The notes beneath the pieces were generated by a model. It saw only the letters and a list, made by a program, of their open reading frames with translations. It was not told the origin of the DNA and searched no databases. The translations under genes and the position numbers were made by a program. A DNA stretch of 64,000 nt. It comes from Sphingomonas zeae (GTDB lineage Bacteria > Pseudomonadota > Alphaproteobacteria > Sphingomonadales > Sphingomonadaceae). The DNA is taken from assembly GCF_014197135.1 (NCBI RefSeq), contig NZ_JACIFA010000010.1, positions 62,001 through 126,000 of the forward strand, read 5' to 3'. This document shows, in pieces, positions 50,778 through 60,119 of this stretch; position 1 is the stretch's first letter; every line of letters begins with the position of its first letter.

Positions 50778-51262
50778 CGCGCCTTCCTCCTGTAGCGGAA
50801 GGGGACGCGCTGACGATTGATAGCCCGGGCAGGCTGACCTACCCGCCAGCGGAGATAGGTTGCGAGGCGATCGTCAGATTCGACCATCAGGGATCGCAGG
50901 CGGCGCAACATCATCGCCGCGAACGGCAGGGAGAGCGCCCCGCGCAGCGTGCAGCTATGCGTTAGCCTGGTGCCGCCATCGTCCCCCGCCAGCTCGTACC
51001 GCTCTTCGAGCGTGAACAGATAGGGGATGCCGCAGGACCAAGCGAAGGCGTGCGGTTTATCGAATCGATCAATCCGTGCTGGCGTCCGAATTGGCCGGGT
51101 GATGCCCTGGATCGCAAAGGTGCATTCTGTGTCGCCGAGCCGGGACGGATCATCGAGAAATACGAGCGGACTCCACGCCCGGCGATGATCCGGATCGGTG
51201 AGTGCCGACCAGATGCGCAGTGGCCCGCCGTGAAGCATCGAGCTGGTTATGGTGCGAGGCAT
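50774..51262 (-). CDS. SRPBCC (START-like) domain protein
   Basis: A 162-aa protein of the polyketide-cyclase/START type: MPRTITSSMLHGGPLRIWSA at the start, a beta-rich middle (TPARIDRFDKPHAFAWSCGI) and a long C-terminal helix. These domains bind hydrophobic ligands. The role in a metal operon is unknown. The ATG at 51262 is chosen; upstream codons run through a hairpin after czcA. Confidence 0.7.
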   Translation of the reverse strand: MPRTITSSMLHGGPLRIWSALTDPDHRRAWSPLVFLDDPSRLGDTECTFAIQGITRPIRTPARIDRFDKPHAFAWSCGIPYLFTLEERYELAGDDGGTRLTHSCTLRGALSLPFAAMMLRRLRSLMVESDDRLATYLRWRVGQPARAINRQRVPFRYRRKAR

Positions 51263-51278
51263 ATCCCCATCTCCCAGA

Positions 51279-51313
51279 GATGGGCGGGGCGATCGCGGAT
51301 CGCCCCGCCCATC
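51279..51313 (-). terminator. Strong intercistronic hairpin after czcA
   Basis: GATGGGCGGGGCGATC and its exact complement form a 16-bp stem with a GCG loop, 2 bp after the czcA stop. There is no U-tract, so it more likely protects the czcCBA transcript or attenuates expression of the distal genes than stops transcription completely. Confidence 0.6.
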
Positions 51314-51315
51314 CA

Positions 51316-54300
51316 TCAGGCCAAGTTGTTCACGAAGGTCTGACCGTGGTCGTCCCCTTCATGCTCCTCATTGTAGTGCTCGGGTTTCTCGATCACTTTC
51401 TGCCCGAACCGGGCATAGAGTGTCGGCAGCACGAACAGCGTAAGAAGCGTCGCCGAGATCAGACCGCCGATGACGACCGTCGCCAAAGGCTTTTGAACCT
51501 CTGCGCCGGCGCCTTCGCCCAGCGCCATCGGCACGAAGCCGAGGCTGGCGACTAGCGCGGTCATGATGACGGGTCGCAGACGCTGCATCGCGCCAACATG
51601 CGCGGCTTCCTCGCGGCTCATCCCTGATCGGATCAGATCTTGGATCGAGCTGACCATGACGAGGCCGTTGAGGACCGCGATGCCCGAGAGGGCGATGAAG
51701 CCCACTGCCGCCGAGATCGAGAAGTCCATGCCCCGCAGGAACAGCAACAGGACGCCGCCCACCAGCGCGAAAGGCACGCCGGTGAACACGATCGCGGCGT
51801 CGCGGACCGATCCCAACGCCCCGTAGAGGAGCAGCAGGATCAAGATGAAGCAAGCCGGAATGACCAGCTTCAGCCGTTCGCTTGCCGATTGGAGGTTCTC
51901 GAACTGGCCGCCCCATTCGAGATAGGTGCCGGCAGGCAGCCGGAGTTGGCTGCCGATCGCCGCCTGCGCATCCGCCACGACGGATCCGACGTCGCGGCCA
52001 CGCACGTTGGCTTGCACCACCACGCGCCGCTTGCCGTTCTCGCGGCTGATCTGGTTCGGACCATCGACCACCTTGATCTCGGCGACGCTGGACAGCGGTA
52101 CATAGCCGCCGCCTGCCACCGGCACCTGCACCTGTTGGAGCAGGCCGATGTCGGCACGCTGCGCCTCCGACAGGCGGATCACCACGGGGAAGCGACGGTC
52201 GCCCTCGAAGATCTGGCCCGATGTTCGCCCGCCGATCGTCGCAGTCACGGTGTCCTGCACATCCTGAGCCGTAACGCCCAACCGCGCCATCGCGTCGCGG
52301 TTGACGCGAATGTCGAGCATGGGAAGACCGGTCGTCTGCTCCACCTTCACGTCCGCTGCGCCTTGCGTTCTGCGCAGCACCGCCGCGATTTGCTCGGCCG
52401 TCCGGTTCATCTGGTTGAAGTCGTCCCCGAACACCTTCACCGCGATGTCGCCGCGCACGCCGGCGATCAGCTCGTTGAAGCGCATCTGGATGGGCTGGGT
52501 GATCTCGTAGGCATTTCCCGGAATCTTCGCGAGATTACCCTCGATCCGGCTGACCAGCTCCTCCTTGGGAAGCTCAGGATCCGGCCAATCCTTGCGCGGC
52601 TTCAGGATGACGAACATGTCGGTCGCGTTCGGCGGCATCGGGTCGGCCGCCAGCTCGGCGGTGCCCGTCTTGGAATAGACGAATTGCACCTCCGGCTGCT
52701 TCGACATCATCCGCTCGATCGGCACCTGCATCGCCTGGCTCTGCTGGACCGACGTTGCCGGAATGCGGAGCGACTGGATCAGCAAATCGCCTTCGTCGAG
52801 CTGCGGCAGGAACACCGAGCCGAGCGTAGTGAAAGCAAGCGCCGCCACCACAAGGCTTCCCACACCCGCACCGATCGTCAGCGTCGGGCGCTTCATGGCC
52901 CGGTCGAGACCGGGTTCGTAGCGCTTCTTCAGCCACGTGATGATGCGGCCGTCCTTCTCCTCGACCTTCTTCGACAGCCAGATCGCAATCATCGCCGGCA
53001 CGAAGGTGAGAGAGAGGATGAAGGCGAAGGCGAGCGCGATGATGACGGTCAGCGCCATCGGTCCGAACGTTTTACCCTCCACGCCGGTCAGCGTGAGCAG
53101 CGGTACGTAGACGAGGATGATGATTGCCTGCCCGTACACAGAGGGACGGATCATCTCACGCGCAGCGGCTGCCACGGTCGCGAGCCGTTCCTTGACGCTG
53201 AGCAATCGGCCTTCATGATGCTGTTGCTCGGCAAGCCGGCGCAGCGCGTTTTCGACAATGATGACGGCGCCGTCGACGATCAGACCGAAGTCCAAAGCCC
53301 CAAGGCTCATCAGATTGGCCGAGACCCCAGCGCGCAGCATACCAAAGCCTGTCAGCATCATGGTGATCGGGATGACCAACGCCGCGATCAGGGCCGCACG
53401 GAAGTTGCCGAGCAGCAGGAAGAGCACGACGATGACCAGCACCGCGCCTTCGGACAGGTTTTTCGCGACCGTCTTGATCGTCGAATTGACCAGCTCGGTG
53501 CGGTTCAGCACCGGCTGAATTACGACGTCAGGAGGCAGCGAAGCGTTGATCGTCTTCAGTTTCTCAGCGACCGCGGTCGACACGATGCGGCTGTTCTCGC
53601 CGATCCGCATGATCGCCGTGCCGACGACGACTTCGGTACCGTTCTCCGATGCCGAACCCATGCGGATCGCCTGACCCGTCTTCACAGTCGCAACTTGTTC
53701 GACCGTGATCGGCACGCCGTTACGTGTCGCGATCACGGTCCTGGCCAACTCGCTGGCATTGCGAACGAGCGCATCCGAGCGAACAGCCAGACCTTCGCCA
53801 TTGCGATTGACGAAGCCACCGCCGACGCTGGTGTTATTGCGCTCCAGCGCATTTCCCAGGTCCGTCAGCGTGATGCCGAGCGAGGCCAGCTTCTGCACGT
53901 CGGGCACGACGAGGAACTGCTTGGCGTAACCGCCAATCGAGTCGACACCGGCGAGGCCCGGTGTGGTCTTCAGAAGCGGCGTCACGATCCAGTCCTGCGC
54001 GGTGCGCAGGTAGGTCGCCTTGTCCTCTTCGGTCGTCAGTCGCTCGCCCTCTGGCGTGATGTAGCTGCCATCGGGCTGTTGGCCCGGTTCACCGGGCTTG
54101 TGCTTGTCGTCCTCGCGATGATCGAGACGAACGGTGTACATGTACACCTCGCCCAGGCCTGTCGCGATCGGACCCATTTCAGGGTTCACGCCGTCGGGCA
54201 GATTCTCTTGCACGCCCCGCAGACGCTCGCCCACCTGCTGGCGGGCGAAATAGATGTCCGTCGCGTCCGAAAAGACCGCCGTGATCTGCGCGAAGCCGTT

Positions 54301-54561
54301 GCGGCTCAACGAGCGCGTATATTCCAGGCCGGGGGTGCCGGCGAGCGCGGTTTCGATTGGAAACGACACCTGCTTCTCGACCAGCTCGGGCGAGAGGGCA
54401 GGCGCGCGGACGTTGATCTGGACCTGATTGTTGGTGATGTCCGGCACCGCGTCGATCGGTAGCCGGTAGAGGGAAAAGGCGCCGATGGCGGCGACGATGA
54501 CGGTGAGGAGCAGGACTAGCCAGCGCTTCTCGACCGCCCAGGTTACGATACGGGCGATCAT
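51316..54561 (-). CDS. czcA: CzcA-type HME-RND heavy-metal efflux pump (second copy)
   Basis: A 1081-aa RND transporter with LPIDAVPDITNNQVQINVRA near the start and DFGLIVDGAVIIVEN (residues 424-438) in helix 4. It is homologous over its length to the pump at 22956-26189 but divergent enough to be an old paralogue, not a recent duplication. Partnering ZIP, CDF and P1B-4 genes suggest Zn/Cd/Co. It lies 3 bp after czcB. Confidence 0.95.
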   Translation of the reverse strand: MIARIVTWAVEKRWLVLLLTVIVAAIGAFSLYRLPIDAVPDITNNQVQINVRAPALSPELVEKQVSFPIETALAGTPGLEYTRSLSRNGFAQITAVFSDATDIYFARQQVGERLRGVQENLPDGVNPEMGPIATGLGEVYMYTVRLDHREDDKHKPGEPGQQPDGSYITPEGERLTTEEDKATYLRTAQDWIVTPLLKTTPGLAGVDSIGGYAKQFLVVPDVQKLASLGITLTDLGNALERNNTSVGGGFVNRNGEGLAVRSDALVRNASELARTVIATRNGVPITVEQVATVKTGQAIRMGSASENGTEVVVGTAIMRIGENSRIVSTAVAEKLKTINASLPPDVVIQPVLNRTELVNSTIKTVAKNLSEGAVLVIVVLFLLLGNFRAALIAALVIPITMMLTGFGMLRAGVSANLMSLGALDFGLIVDGAVIIVENALRRLAEQQHHEGRLLSVKERLATVAAAAREMIRPSVYGQAIIILVYVPLLTLTGVEGKTFGPMALTVIIALAFAFILSLTFVPAMIAIWLSKKVEEKDGRIITWLKKRYEPGLDRAMKRPTLTIGAGVGSLVVAALAFTTLGSVFLPQLDEGDLLIQSLRIPATSVQQSQAMQVPIERMMSKQPEVQFVYSKTGTAELAADPMPPNATDMFVILKPRKDWPDPELPKEELVSRIEGNLAKIPGNAYEITQPIQMRFNELIAGVRGDIAVKVFGDDFNQMNRTAEQIAAVLRRTQGAADVKVEQTTGLPMLDIRVNRDAMARLGVTAQDVQDTVTATIGGRTSGQIFEGDRRFPVVIRLSEAQRADIGLLQQVQVPVAGGGYVPLSSVAEIKVVDGPNQISRENGKRRVVVQANVRGRDVGSVVADAQAAIGSQLRLPAGTYLEWGGQFENLQSASERLKLVIPACFILILLLLYGALGSVRDAAIVFTGVPFALVGGVLLLFLRGMDFSISAAVGFIALSGIAVLNGLVMVSSIQDLIRSGMSREEAAHVGAMQRLRPVIMTALVASLGFVPMALGEGAGAEVQKPLATVVIGGLISATLLTLFVLPTLYARFGQKVIEKPEHYNEEHEGDDHGQTFVNNLA

Positions 54562-54564
54562 GGC

Positions 54565-55743
54565 TTAATCCTCGTGGCTCGCTTCGCCCTTGCCGATCTC
54601 GGCCTTGAGCGTGAAACTTCCGGTGGTGGCGATCTGTTCGTTGCCGGTCAGGCCCGACCGGACGATCACCGTGTCGCCCGACGCATCGCCGAGCTGGACC
54701 GGGGTCGCCTTGAAGCCGGTGGGCGTGCGCACGAACACGACCGACTTGCCCTCGAAACTCTGGACCGCCGTCGTCGGCACGCGGACCGCCCCGCTCCCGC
54801 CGCTGCCCGTGAGCTGCACGGCTGCCGTCACAGGCTCGCCGACCCGCCATTCGCCACCGCGATTGTCGAGGGTGGCGAGCGCAGGCACGAGCCGCGTCTG
54901 CGGATCAAGCGCCGGCGACACGAAGGTCACGCGGGCGGTCGCCTGACGGCCTGCCGCCTTCACCAGCACCGTATTGCCGGGACGCACCCGGCCCGCATCC
55001 TCGGGCTTGAGATTAAGCGCGATCGACACCTGGCTCAGGTTGGCGATGCGATAGAGTTCGGCATCCGCCGCGACCGTTTGTCCCAGCGTCACGGGGCGCG
55101 CAATGATCTGGCCCGAGATCGGCGCGGCAATGCCGAGCCGGTTGAGCCCGCCGCCGCCGACACCCGCCGCCGAAACCATGCTCTGCGCCTGCGTCAGGGC
55201 GATCCGCGCCTCCGTCGCCGCTGTGCGGGCGGCGATCAGATCCTGTTCAGGGGAGACTCTCTGCGCGAACAGCCGCTGTTCGCGCGCGAGGTTCGAATTA
55301 GCGAGCTGAAGCCGCGCCCGCGCCGCCTCGACCTCGCCCTTGATCTGCGCCGCCTCGCGGCTTTCGATGACCGCAATGGTCTGGCCGCGTCCGACCGATT
55401 GGCCGAGGTTACGGGTGAGCGCGACCACGCGTCCCGCAATTGCGGCCGAGACGACCTGCGTTCCCTGTGGGTCGCCCTCGATGATCGCGGGCAGCTCGAT
55501 CGTCCCGGCCCCGCCGATGATCGGCCGTCCGACCTGGACGCCCGCTGTGGCGATCTGGTCGGCACCCAATGTGACGACGCCTTCACCGGCATGACCGCCT
55601 TCAGCACCGCCCTTTTCCGTGCCCGCTGCCGTCTCATTGGCAGCTGCGCCTTCGGCAGTTGCCTCGTTTCCGCCATCCTTGCCGCCGCAGGCAGCCAAGA
55701 GCAGGGCGAGCGACGCCGCGCCCGCGAGATAAAAGCTCTTCAT
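54565..55743 (-). CDS. czcB: CzcB-type adaptor, lipoprotein form
   Basis: A 392-aa periplasmic adaptor with lipobox ALLLAAC (Cys about residue 19), an acidic/Gly-rich linker, lipoyl half-motifs (IAGRVVALTRNLGQSVGRGQ), a coiled-coil hairpin and a beta-barrel. Lipid anchoring distinguishes it from the other CzcB here. The ATG at 55743 shares its A with the czcC TGA. Confidence 0.92.
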   Translation of the reverse strand: MKSFYLAGAASLALLLAACGGKDGGNEATAEGAAANETAAGTEKGGAEGGHAGEGVVTLGADQIATAGVQVGRPIIGGAGTIELPAIIEGDPQGTQVVSAAIAGRVVALTRNLGQSVGRGQTIAVIESREAAQIKGEVEAARARLQLANSNLAREQRLFAQRVSPEQDLIAARTAATEARIALTQAQSMVSAAGVGGGGLNRLGIAAPISGQIIARPVTLGQTVAADAELYRIANLSQVSIALNLKPEDAGRVRPGNTVLVKAAGRQATARVTFVSPALDPQTRLVPALATLDNRGGEWRVGEPVTAAVQLTGSGGSGAVRVPTTAVQSFEGKSVVFVRTPTGFKATPVQLGDASGDTVIVRSGLTGNEQIATTGSFTLKAEIGKGEASHED

Positions 55744-57020
55744 CACTGATTCCCCCCATTGGGCGCACGAGCGGTCAGTCGCTCCACTTGCGCGCGGGCA
55801 TTCTGGTAATTGGCAAGCGCGTCGATCGCGGCGACCCGCGTTTCGGCGAGCGTGCGTTCAGCATCGAGCAATTCGAGCTGGCCGAACTTGCCCTCGCGAT
55901 AGCCGATCCGCGCGATGCGGGCGGCCTCCTGTGCAGCCGCCAGCGCCGGCCCCGACGCCGCACGAGCCGTCGTTGCGGCATTGGCCGCCTGCGCCTGCGC
56001 GTCCGTGATCGCCTGTTCGATGTCGAGCGCGGTCACGCGGCGCTGCGCATCCGCCTGGGTCCGCTGCGCGGTCGCCTGCGCAATCGCGGCGCGACCATTG
56101 TTGAACACCGGGATCGGGATCGACACGCTGAACACCGCCGCCATGTCGTTGGTCGCTTCCAGGCGGCGGATCGACGGCCCGACGTTCAGGTCAGGCACGC
56201 GATTGGCGCGCGCGAGCCGCACGCCGGCTTCGGCAATGGAGAAATCCGCGTTGGCTGCCGCCAGCGCGAGTGTGCCGGTCGTGTTGACCGGTGCCAACGG
56301 CCCATAGACGTTCACACCGGGAAGGCGATCGAGCAGCGTGTCATCGAGCAGGCCGTCGATCGGCCGTCCGATCCGACGCGCCAGATTGGCGCGGGCCGCC
56401 TCGGCCAAGCGAAGCTGCCGCTCCACATTGGCGTCGGCATTGATACGCGCGACATCCGCGCGCTGTTGCTCGAGTGGCGATGCCCGCCCTGCCTGCACGC
56501 GAACGCTCGCGGCCCGCAGCGCATCGCTGGCGATCCGGGCCTGATCGCGGGCTGTCATTACCCGGCGATCGGCCGCGACCGCTTCGACATAGAGCTGCGT
56601 TACCTGAAGCCGGACATCCGCCGCGATGATCGCGGCCTGGATCTCGGCCCGGGACAATTGCGCATTGGCGACCGCGACGCGGGCGCCGCGCTTGCCGCCT
56701 AGCTCGATCGGGATCGCAAAGCCGACCGTGGTTTCCGCGCTGCGGACCCCCCGATACGGCCCGGAGCCGATGACATTCTCGACTTGGCCTTGAACCACCG
56801 GATTGGGCCGCAAGCCGGCGACTGTGCGACCTGCACGGGCCGCGTCGATTCCAGCTGTCGCCGCTTCCGCAGCAGGGGCCGAACCGCCCGCTGCACTGAC
56901 CGCTTGGTCAAGCGTGTAGACCGGCGCATCCTGCGCAACAGGCGCGGACGGTCCGACCTGCGCCTGCGCCATCGTGGCGCAAGACGCTGCGGCCAGCATG
57001 GCCGCGAGGATACGATTCAT
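55743..57020 (-). CDS. czcC: CzcC-type outer-membrane efflux factor (second copy)
   Basis: A 425-aa TolC-family protein with a signal peptide ending TMAQAQ. It has duplicated helical hairpins and GYREGKFGQLELLDAERTLA near the C-terminus. It provides the outer-membrane channel for the downstream CzcBA. It is 60 bp after the CzcI-like gene. Confidence 0.92.
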   Translation of the reverse strand: MNRILAAMLAAASCATMAQAQVGPSAPVAQDAPVYTLDQAVSAAGGSAPAAEAATAGIDAARAGRTVAGLRPNPVVQGQVENVIGSGPYRGVRSAETTVGFAIPIELGGKRGARVAVANAQLSRAEIQAAIIAADVRLQVTQLYVEAVAADRRVMTARDQARIASDALRAASVRVQAGRASPLEQQRADVARINADANVERQLRLAEAARANLARRIGRPIDGLLDDTLLDRLPGVNVYGPLAPVNTTGTLALAAANADFSIAEAGVRLARANRVPDLNVGPSIRRLEATNDMAAVFSVSIPIPVFNNGRAAIAQATAQRTQADAQRRVTALDIEQAITDAQAQAANAATTARAASGPALAAAQEAARIARIGYREGKFGQLELLDAERTLAETRVAAIDALANYQNARAQVERLTARAPNGGNQ

Positions 57021-57080
57021 GAAAATAGGACTCCTGACGATGATCGACAGGGGCGCGCCAACGCACGCCCAAATCGGACG

Positions 57081-57410
57081 TCAGGCTTGGGGGGGCCTCA
57101 AATGGACCATGCCGGTGCGGCCGTCGAGCGACGCAGAGGCGGAGATTGTCGGCTTGGGCACTGTGAGGACGGGGGTATATTCCATCGTCGTGCGCGCAGG
57201 CGCGCCGACGTCGTGTCCGTGACAATAATTGTGATGATGCGGGACATTCTTGTCCGAGTCCGATGGCACCTGATCGATGTCACCGGCGGTATGGACCGTG
57301 AACTCAATGCCCGCGATGCTTCCCCCCGCCAGATCGGCGGCATGGGCCATGCCGGAGAAGCTGGTCAGGACCAGCATCAGGCATGTCAGGAAAGGCAAAA
57401 AGGCTCGCAC
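57081..57410 (-). CDS. CzcI-like periplasmic protein
   Basis: A 109-aa protein from a GTG start (GAGG site upstream) with signal peptide ending GMAHA. Its middle has VPHHHNYCHGHDVG, a His/Cys cluster suited to metal binding. Position at the head of czcCBA matches CzcI. It likely modulates or buffers the pump. The promoter must lie in the short gap 57411-57450 or within the FTR1 gene. Confidence 0.7.
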   Translation of the reverse strand: MRAFLPFLTCLMLVLTSFSGMAHAADLAGGSIAGIEFTVHTAGDIDQVPSDSDKNVPHHHNYCHGHDVGAPARTTMEYTPVLTVPKPTISASASLDGRTGMVHLRPPQA

Positions 57411-57450
57411 TAGCTTGCCTCTATCACGGAAGGGTTTTCATGTCATTGCA

Positions 57451-59418
57451 CTAATTCGAACCAAGGGTCACTGAGCCGGAACCCGAGCGGGATCGGTCGC
57501 GCCCGTTCCAGGCGAACCCGACCGCAATGGCGACCGCCATCAGGAGTTGCGCCAGCACCGATTGCCAAGTGGGAAACACGCCGAGCATCGACAGCCGTGG
57601 CACGTCCGCGAGCGGTGCGATGTTGATAAGGCCGGCTTCCTGGAGCGCGGCGACGCCTTTACCCGCCAGCACGACGGTCAGGACCGCCATGAGCCAGGAG
57701 CTATAGCGGAAGAACTGCGCGATCGGCAGCTTGCGACTGTAGCGAAGCATGGCCCAAGCGATCAGGCTGAGCAGTCCAATCGCCGACCCGGCCCCCGCGA
57801 GAAGCATCCCGTTGTCACCTTGCGCCGAAAGCGCGGCATAGAACAGGATCGTCTCGAAGACCTCGCGATAAACTACGACGAACGCCAGCCCGAACAGGAA
57901 CCAGCCCGACCCGCCCGAGAGCGCCCGCGACATCTTCTCGCGAATATAGCGCTGCCACTGATCGGCCTGCGCCTTGCCGTGCATCCAAATCCCGACCGAG
58001 AGCAGCACGACCGCGGCGAACAGCGAGCCAAACCCTTCCGTCAGCTCCCGGCTCGCACCGCTGATCCCGATCGCATAGGTGGCGACCGCCCAGGTGATCC
58101 CGCCCGCGATGATCGCGCTGACCCAGCCGCCATGCACGTACCGCAGCGCCTCGCCGCGCTCGGCTTTACGCAGGAACGCGATCATGGCGACGACGATGAG
58201 CAGGGCTTCGAGCCCTTCACGCAGCAGGATCGTGAACGCGCCCAGGAACGTGGACGCCTCGGTGGCGGCATCGGGCGCGAGCGCCGCTTCTGCATCATCG
58301 AAAAAGCCGCCCAGCACCGTGACCTTCTCCGCGAGATCATCGGGCGATGCGCCCCGGTCGATCGCGGCGCGGAACTCCCCCATGGCGCCCTCGATTCGGC
58401 CCATCAGCGTCGCGTCGCGCGCGGTGAGCGTTGGTTCGATCGGCTCGAACCCATCGAGATAGGCTGACAGCGCCAGCTCTTTTGCCATCCGCGCATCGCC
58501 ACGCCGGGCAGCGGCCACGCTTTCGGCGAGTTTGGCGCGGGCGACCGCGAGCGAGCCGGGAGCCTGTTGCATCACCTGTTCAGGGTGGCGACGCAGGAAC
58601 GCGAGCACGGCGTCAGCCTTGGCGTCGCCGATCGCCGCGCCGAGCGCGGCCGGGGTGAGTGCGACCAGGGTTTTCAGGTCCGGGATGCGACGGCGAAGGG
58701 TCGGATCGGATTTCCACAGCCGCTCGCCTTCGCGCGCCTGCGCGTCCGTGAAGGCGAAGCTCCCGGCTCGGAATGCTACCGCCCAGCGCTGATCGTTCGG
58801 CAGATCGGCGAAGCTCTGCATCGCCGTCCCGTCGATGCCCTGCGTCACCACCTGATAGAGCGCGAAGACGCTGCGCTGGCGCGCACGTTCGGCATCGGTA
58901 AAGGCGATCGGGGGTGTCGCGAGCTTGGCGGCGTCGGGGCCACGGCCGTTGCCCGTCATGCCGTGACAGGACGCGCAGGATTGTTGGAACAGGGCATGGC
59001 CGGAGACGAGGTTCGGAGCCTTATCGGGCGCGAGCGGCACCGGGTAGGCGCGCAGCAGATCGGCCGCGAGCCCGTGCGCCAGTGTTGCCACCTGTTCAGT
59101 CGATCCCTTTTCCGCGATTACCGCTTGGAGGTTGGCGGCCCGCTGAATGAGGGCTTGGCGCTCCGGCTTCGCCGGCAGGCCTTGAAGCCGTGTCGAGACC
59201 GACGCGGCAAACTCATTCATTTCGGCGTATTCCGACGCGCTCTTGATCCGACCGTTCGCGACCGCGCCTCCATAATCGACGGCCATATAGTCGAGCAGCC
59301 GCCATGCGGTTTGCACGTCGCCGGGTTCGGCGAATGCCGCAGCAGGGATCAGCAGCGCAGCGAGCGCGGCGAGCAGCCGCAGCGAGAGCATTGCCCGGAT
59401 CAAGGTGAGCAGACGCAC
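57451..59418 (-). CDS. FTR1-family iron permease fused to a cytochrome c domain
   Basis: A 655-aa protein read from a GTG that overlaps the CDF stop. Signal peptide to about residue 30. A periplasmic part follows, with a class I cytochrome c heme site CASCH (148-152). The C-terminal half (about 390-655) is an FTR1 permease with both REXXE iron motifs: REGLE (400-404) and REVFE (518-522). The architecture couples oxidation of Fe(II) or electron flow to iron transport. An ATG at 59391 is an alternative start. Confidence 0.9.
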   Translation of the reverse strand: MRLLTLIRAMLSLRLLAALAALLIPAAAFAEPGDVQTAWRLLDYMAVDYGGAVANGRIKSASEYAEMNEFAASVSTRLQGLPAKPERQALIQRAANLQAVIAEKGSTEQVATLAHGLAADLLRAYPVPLAPDKAPNLVSGHALFQQSCASCHGMTGNGRGPDAAKLATPPIAFTDAERARQRSVFALYQVVTQGIDGTAMQSFADLPNDQRWAVAFRAGSFAFTDAQAREGERLWKSDPTLRRRIPDLKTLVALTPAALGAAIGDAKADAVLAFLRRHPEQVMQQAPGSLAVARAKLAESVAAARRGDARMAKELALSAYLDGFEPIEPTLTARDATLMGRIEGAMGEFRAAIDRGASPDDLAEKVTVLGGFFDDAEAALAPDAATEASTFLGAFTILLREGLEALLIVVAMIAFLRKAERGEALRYVHGGWVSAIIAGGITWAVATYAIGISGASRELTEGFGSLFAAVVLLSVGIWMHGKAQADQWQRYIREKMSRALSGGSGWFLFGLAFVVVYREVFETILFYAALSAQGDNGMLLAGAGSAIGLLSLIAWAMLRYSRKLPIAQFFRYSSWLMAVLTVVLAGKGVAALQEAGLINIAPLADVPRLSMLGVFPTWQSVLAQLLMAVAIAVGFAWNGRDRSRSGSGSVTLGSN

Positions 59419-60044
59419 TACCGCTCTCCCAGTTCGCGCCGAGCGCCAGTGACGATTTCATAAGCGGAGTGGAGGAACAGGAGGGCGATGAGGCCGGCGA
59501 CGGCGAGGTCCGGCCAGGCGCTTCCTGTCCACGCCACCAGACCGGCCGCGGCGATCACCGCGACATTGGCGAGCGCGTCGTTGCGGCTGAACAGCCAGAT
59601 CGCGCGAACATTGGCGTCCCCTTCCCGGAAACGCGCAAGCACCAAGGCGGACACGACATTGATCGCGAGCGCGACAACGCCGATTGTGCCCATCAGTTCG
59701 GCATCCGGCGCGGTTGCGTTCAGGGCGCGCCAAATCGCGAAACCGATTACGCCCACGCCAAGCGCACCGAGAAACAACCCCTGCGTCAGCGCGACCTTTG
59801 CCCTCGCCCGTGCGGACCAGGCAAGCGCGAGAAGACCGATAAGGCTGATCGACCCGTCCCCGAGAAAATCGAGGGAATCCGCTTTCAGCGCTTGGCTATC
59901 GGCGATGAACCCGCCGAACAGCTCGGCGACTCCGAAGCCGAGGTTGAGCACCACGACGGTCAGCAGCGCACGGCGATAGGCCGGATCGGTTTGCGCGCGC
60001 GCGGGCTCCCCGTGGCACCCGCAGCTTTCGGTAGAAGCATTCAT
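59418..60044 (-). CDS. Cation diffusion facilitator / cation-efflux protein
   Basis: A 208-aa CDF-type protein starting MNASTESCGCHGEPARAQTD. It has about six helices with ALKADSLDFLGDGSISLIGL and WLFSRNDALANVAVIAA, carrying the Asp residues of the metal site. It has no C-terminal cytoplasmic domain. The Cys-Gly-Cys-His N-terminus may bind metal. It is preceded by a MerR-type promoter and divergent regulator. Confidence 0.85.
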   Translation of the reverse strand: MNASTESCGCHGEPARAQTDPAYRRALLTVVVLNLGFGVAELFGGFIADSQALKADSLDFLGDGSISLIGLLALAWSARARAKVALTQGLFLGALGVGVIGFAIWRALNATAPDAELMGTIGVVALAINVVSALVLARFREGDANVRAIWLFSRNDALANVAVIAAAGLVAWTGSAWPDLAVAGLIALLFLHSAYEIVTGARRELGER

Positions 60045-60061
60045 GCGGCCTTCCTTACCAC

Positions 60062-60076
60062 CTCCAGTCGCTGTAG
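60062..60076. promoter_or_regulatory. MerR-family operator for the CDF-FTR1 operon
   Basis: CTCCAG-TCG-CTGTAG is an imperfect dyad. On the minus strand it sits in a 19-bp spacer between TTGCTT and TAAGGA, a typical MerR-activated promoter. Confidence 0.75.
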
Positions 60077-60119
60077 AAGCAAGCGAAATGTGCGACACGT
60101 TCGCATTAGCAAGGATGGC

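Noticed and set aside
51640-54462. 940-codon open frame on the plus strand
   Set aside because: Complement of czcA with strongly charged, repetitive composition; the minus-strand RND protein explains the sequence fully.
22956-54561. The two czcCBA sets considered as a recent duplication
   Set aside because: Adaptor anchoring, motif context and flanking genes differ, and the pumps diverge along their length; independent acquisition is more likely.
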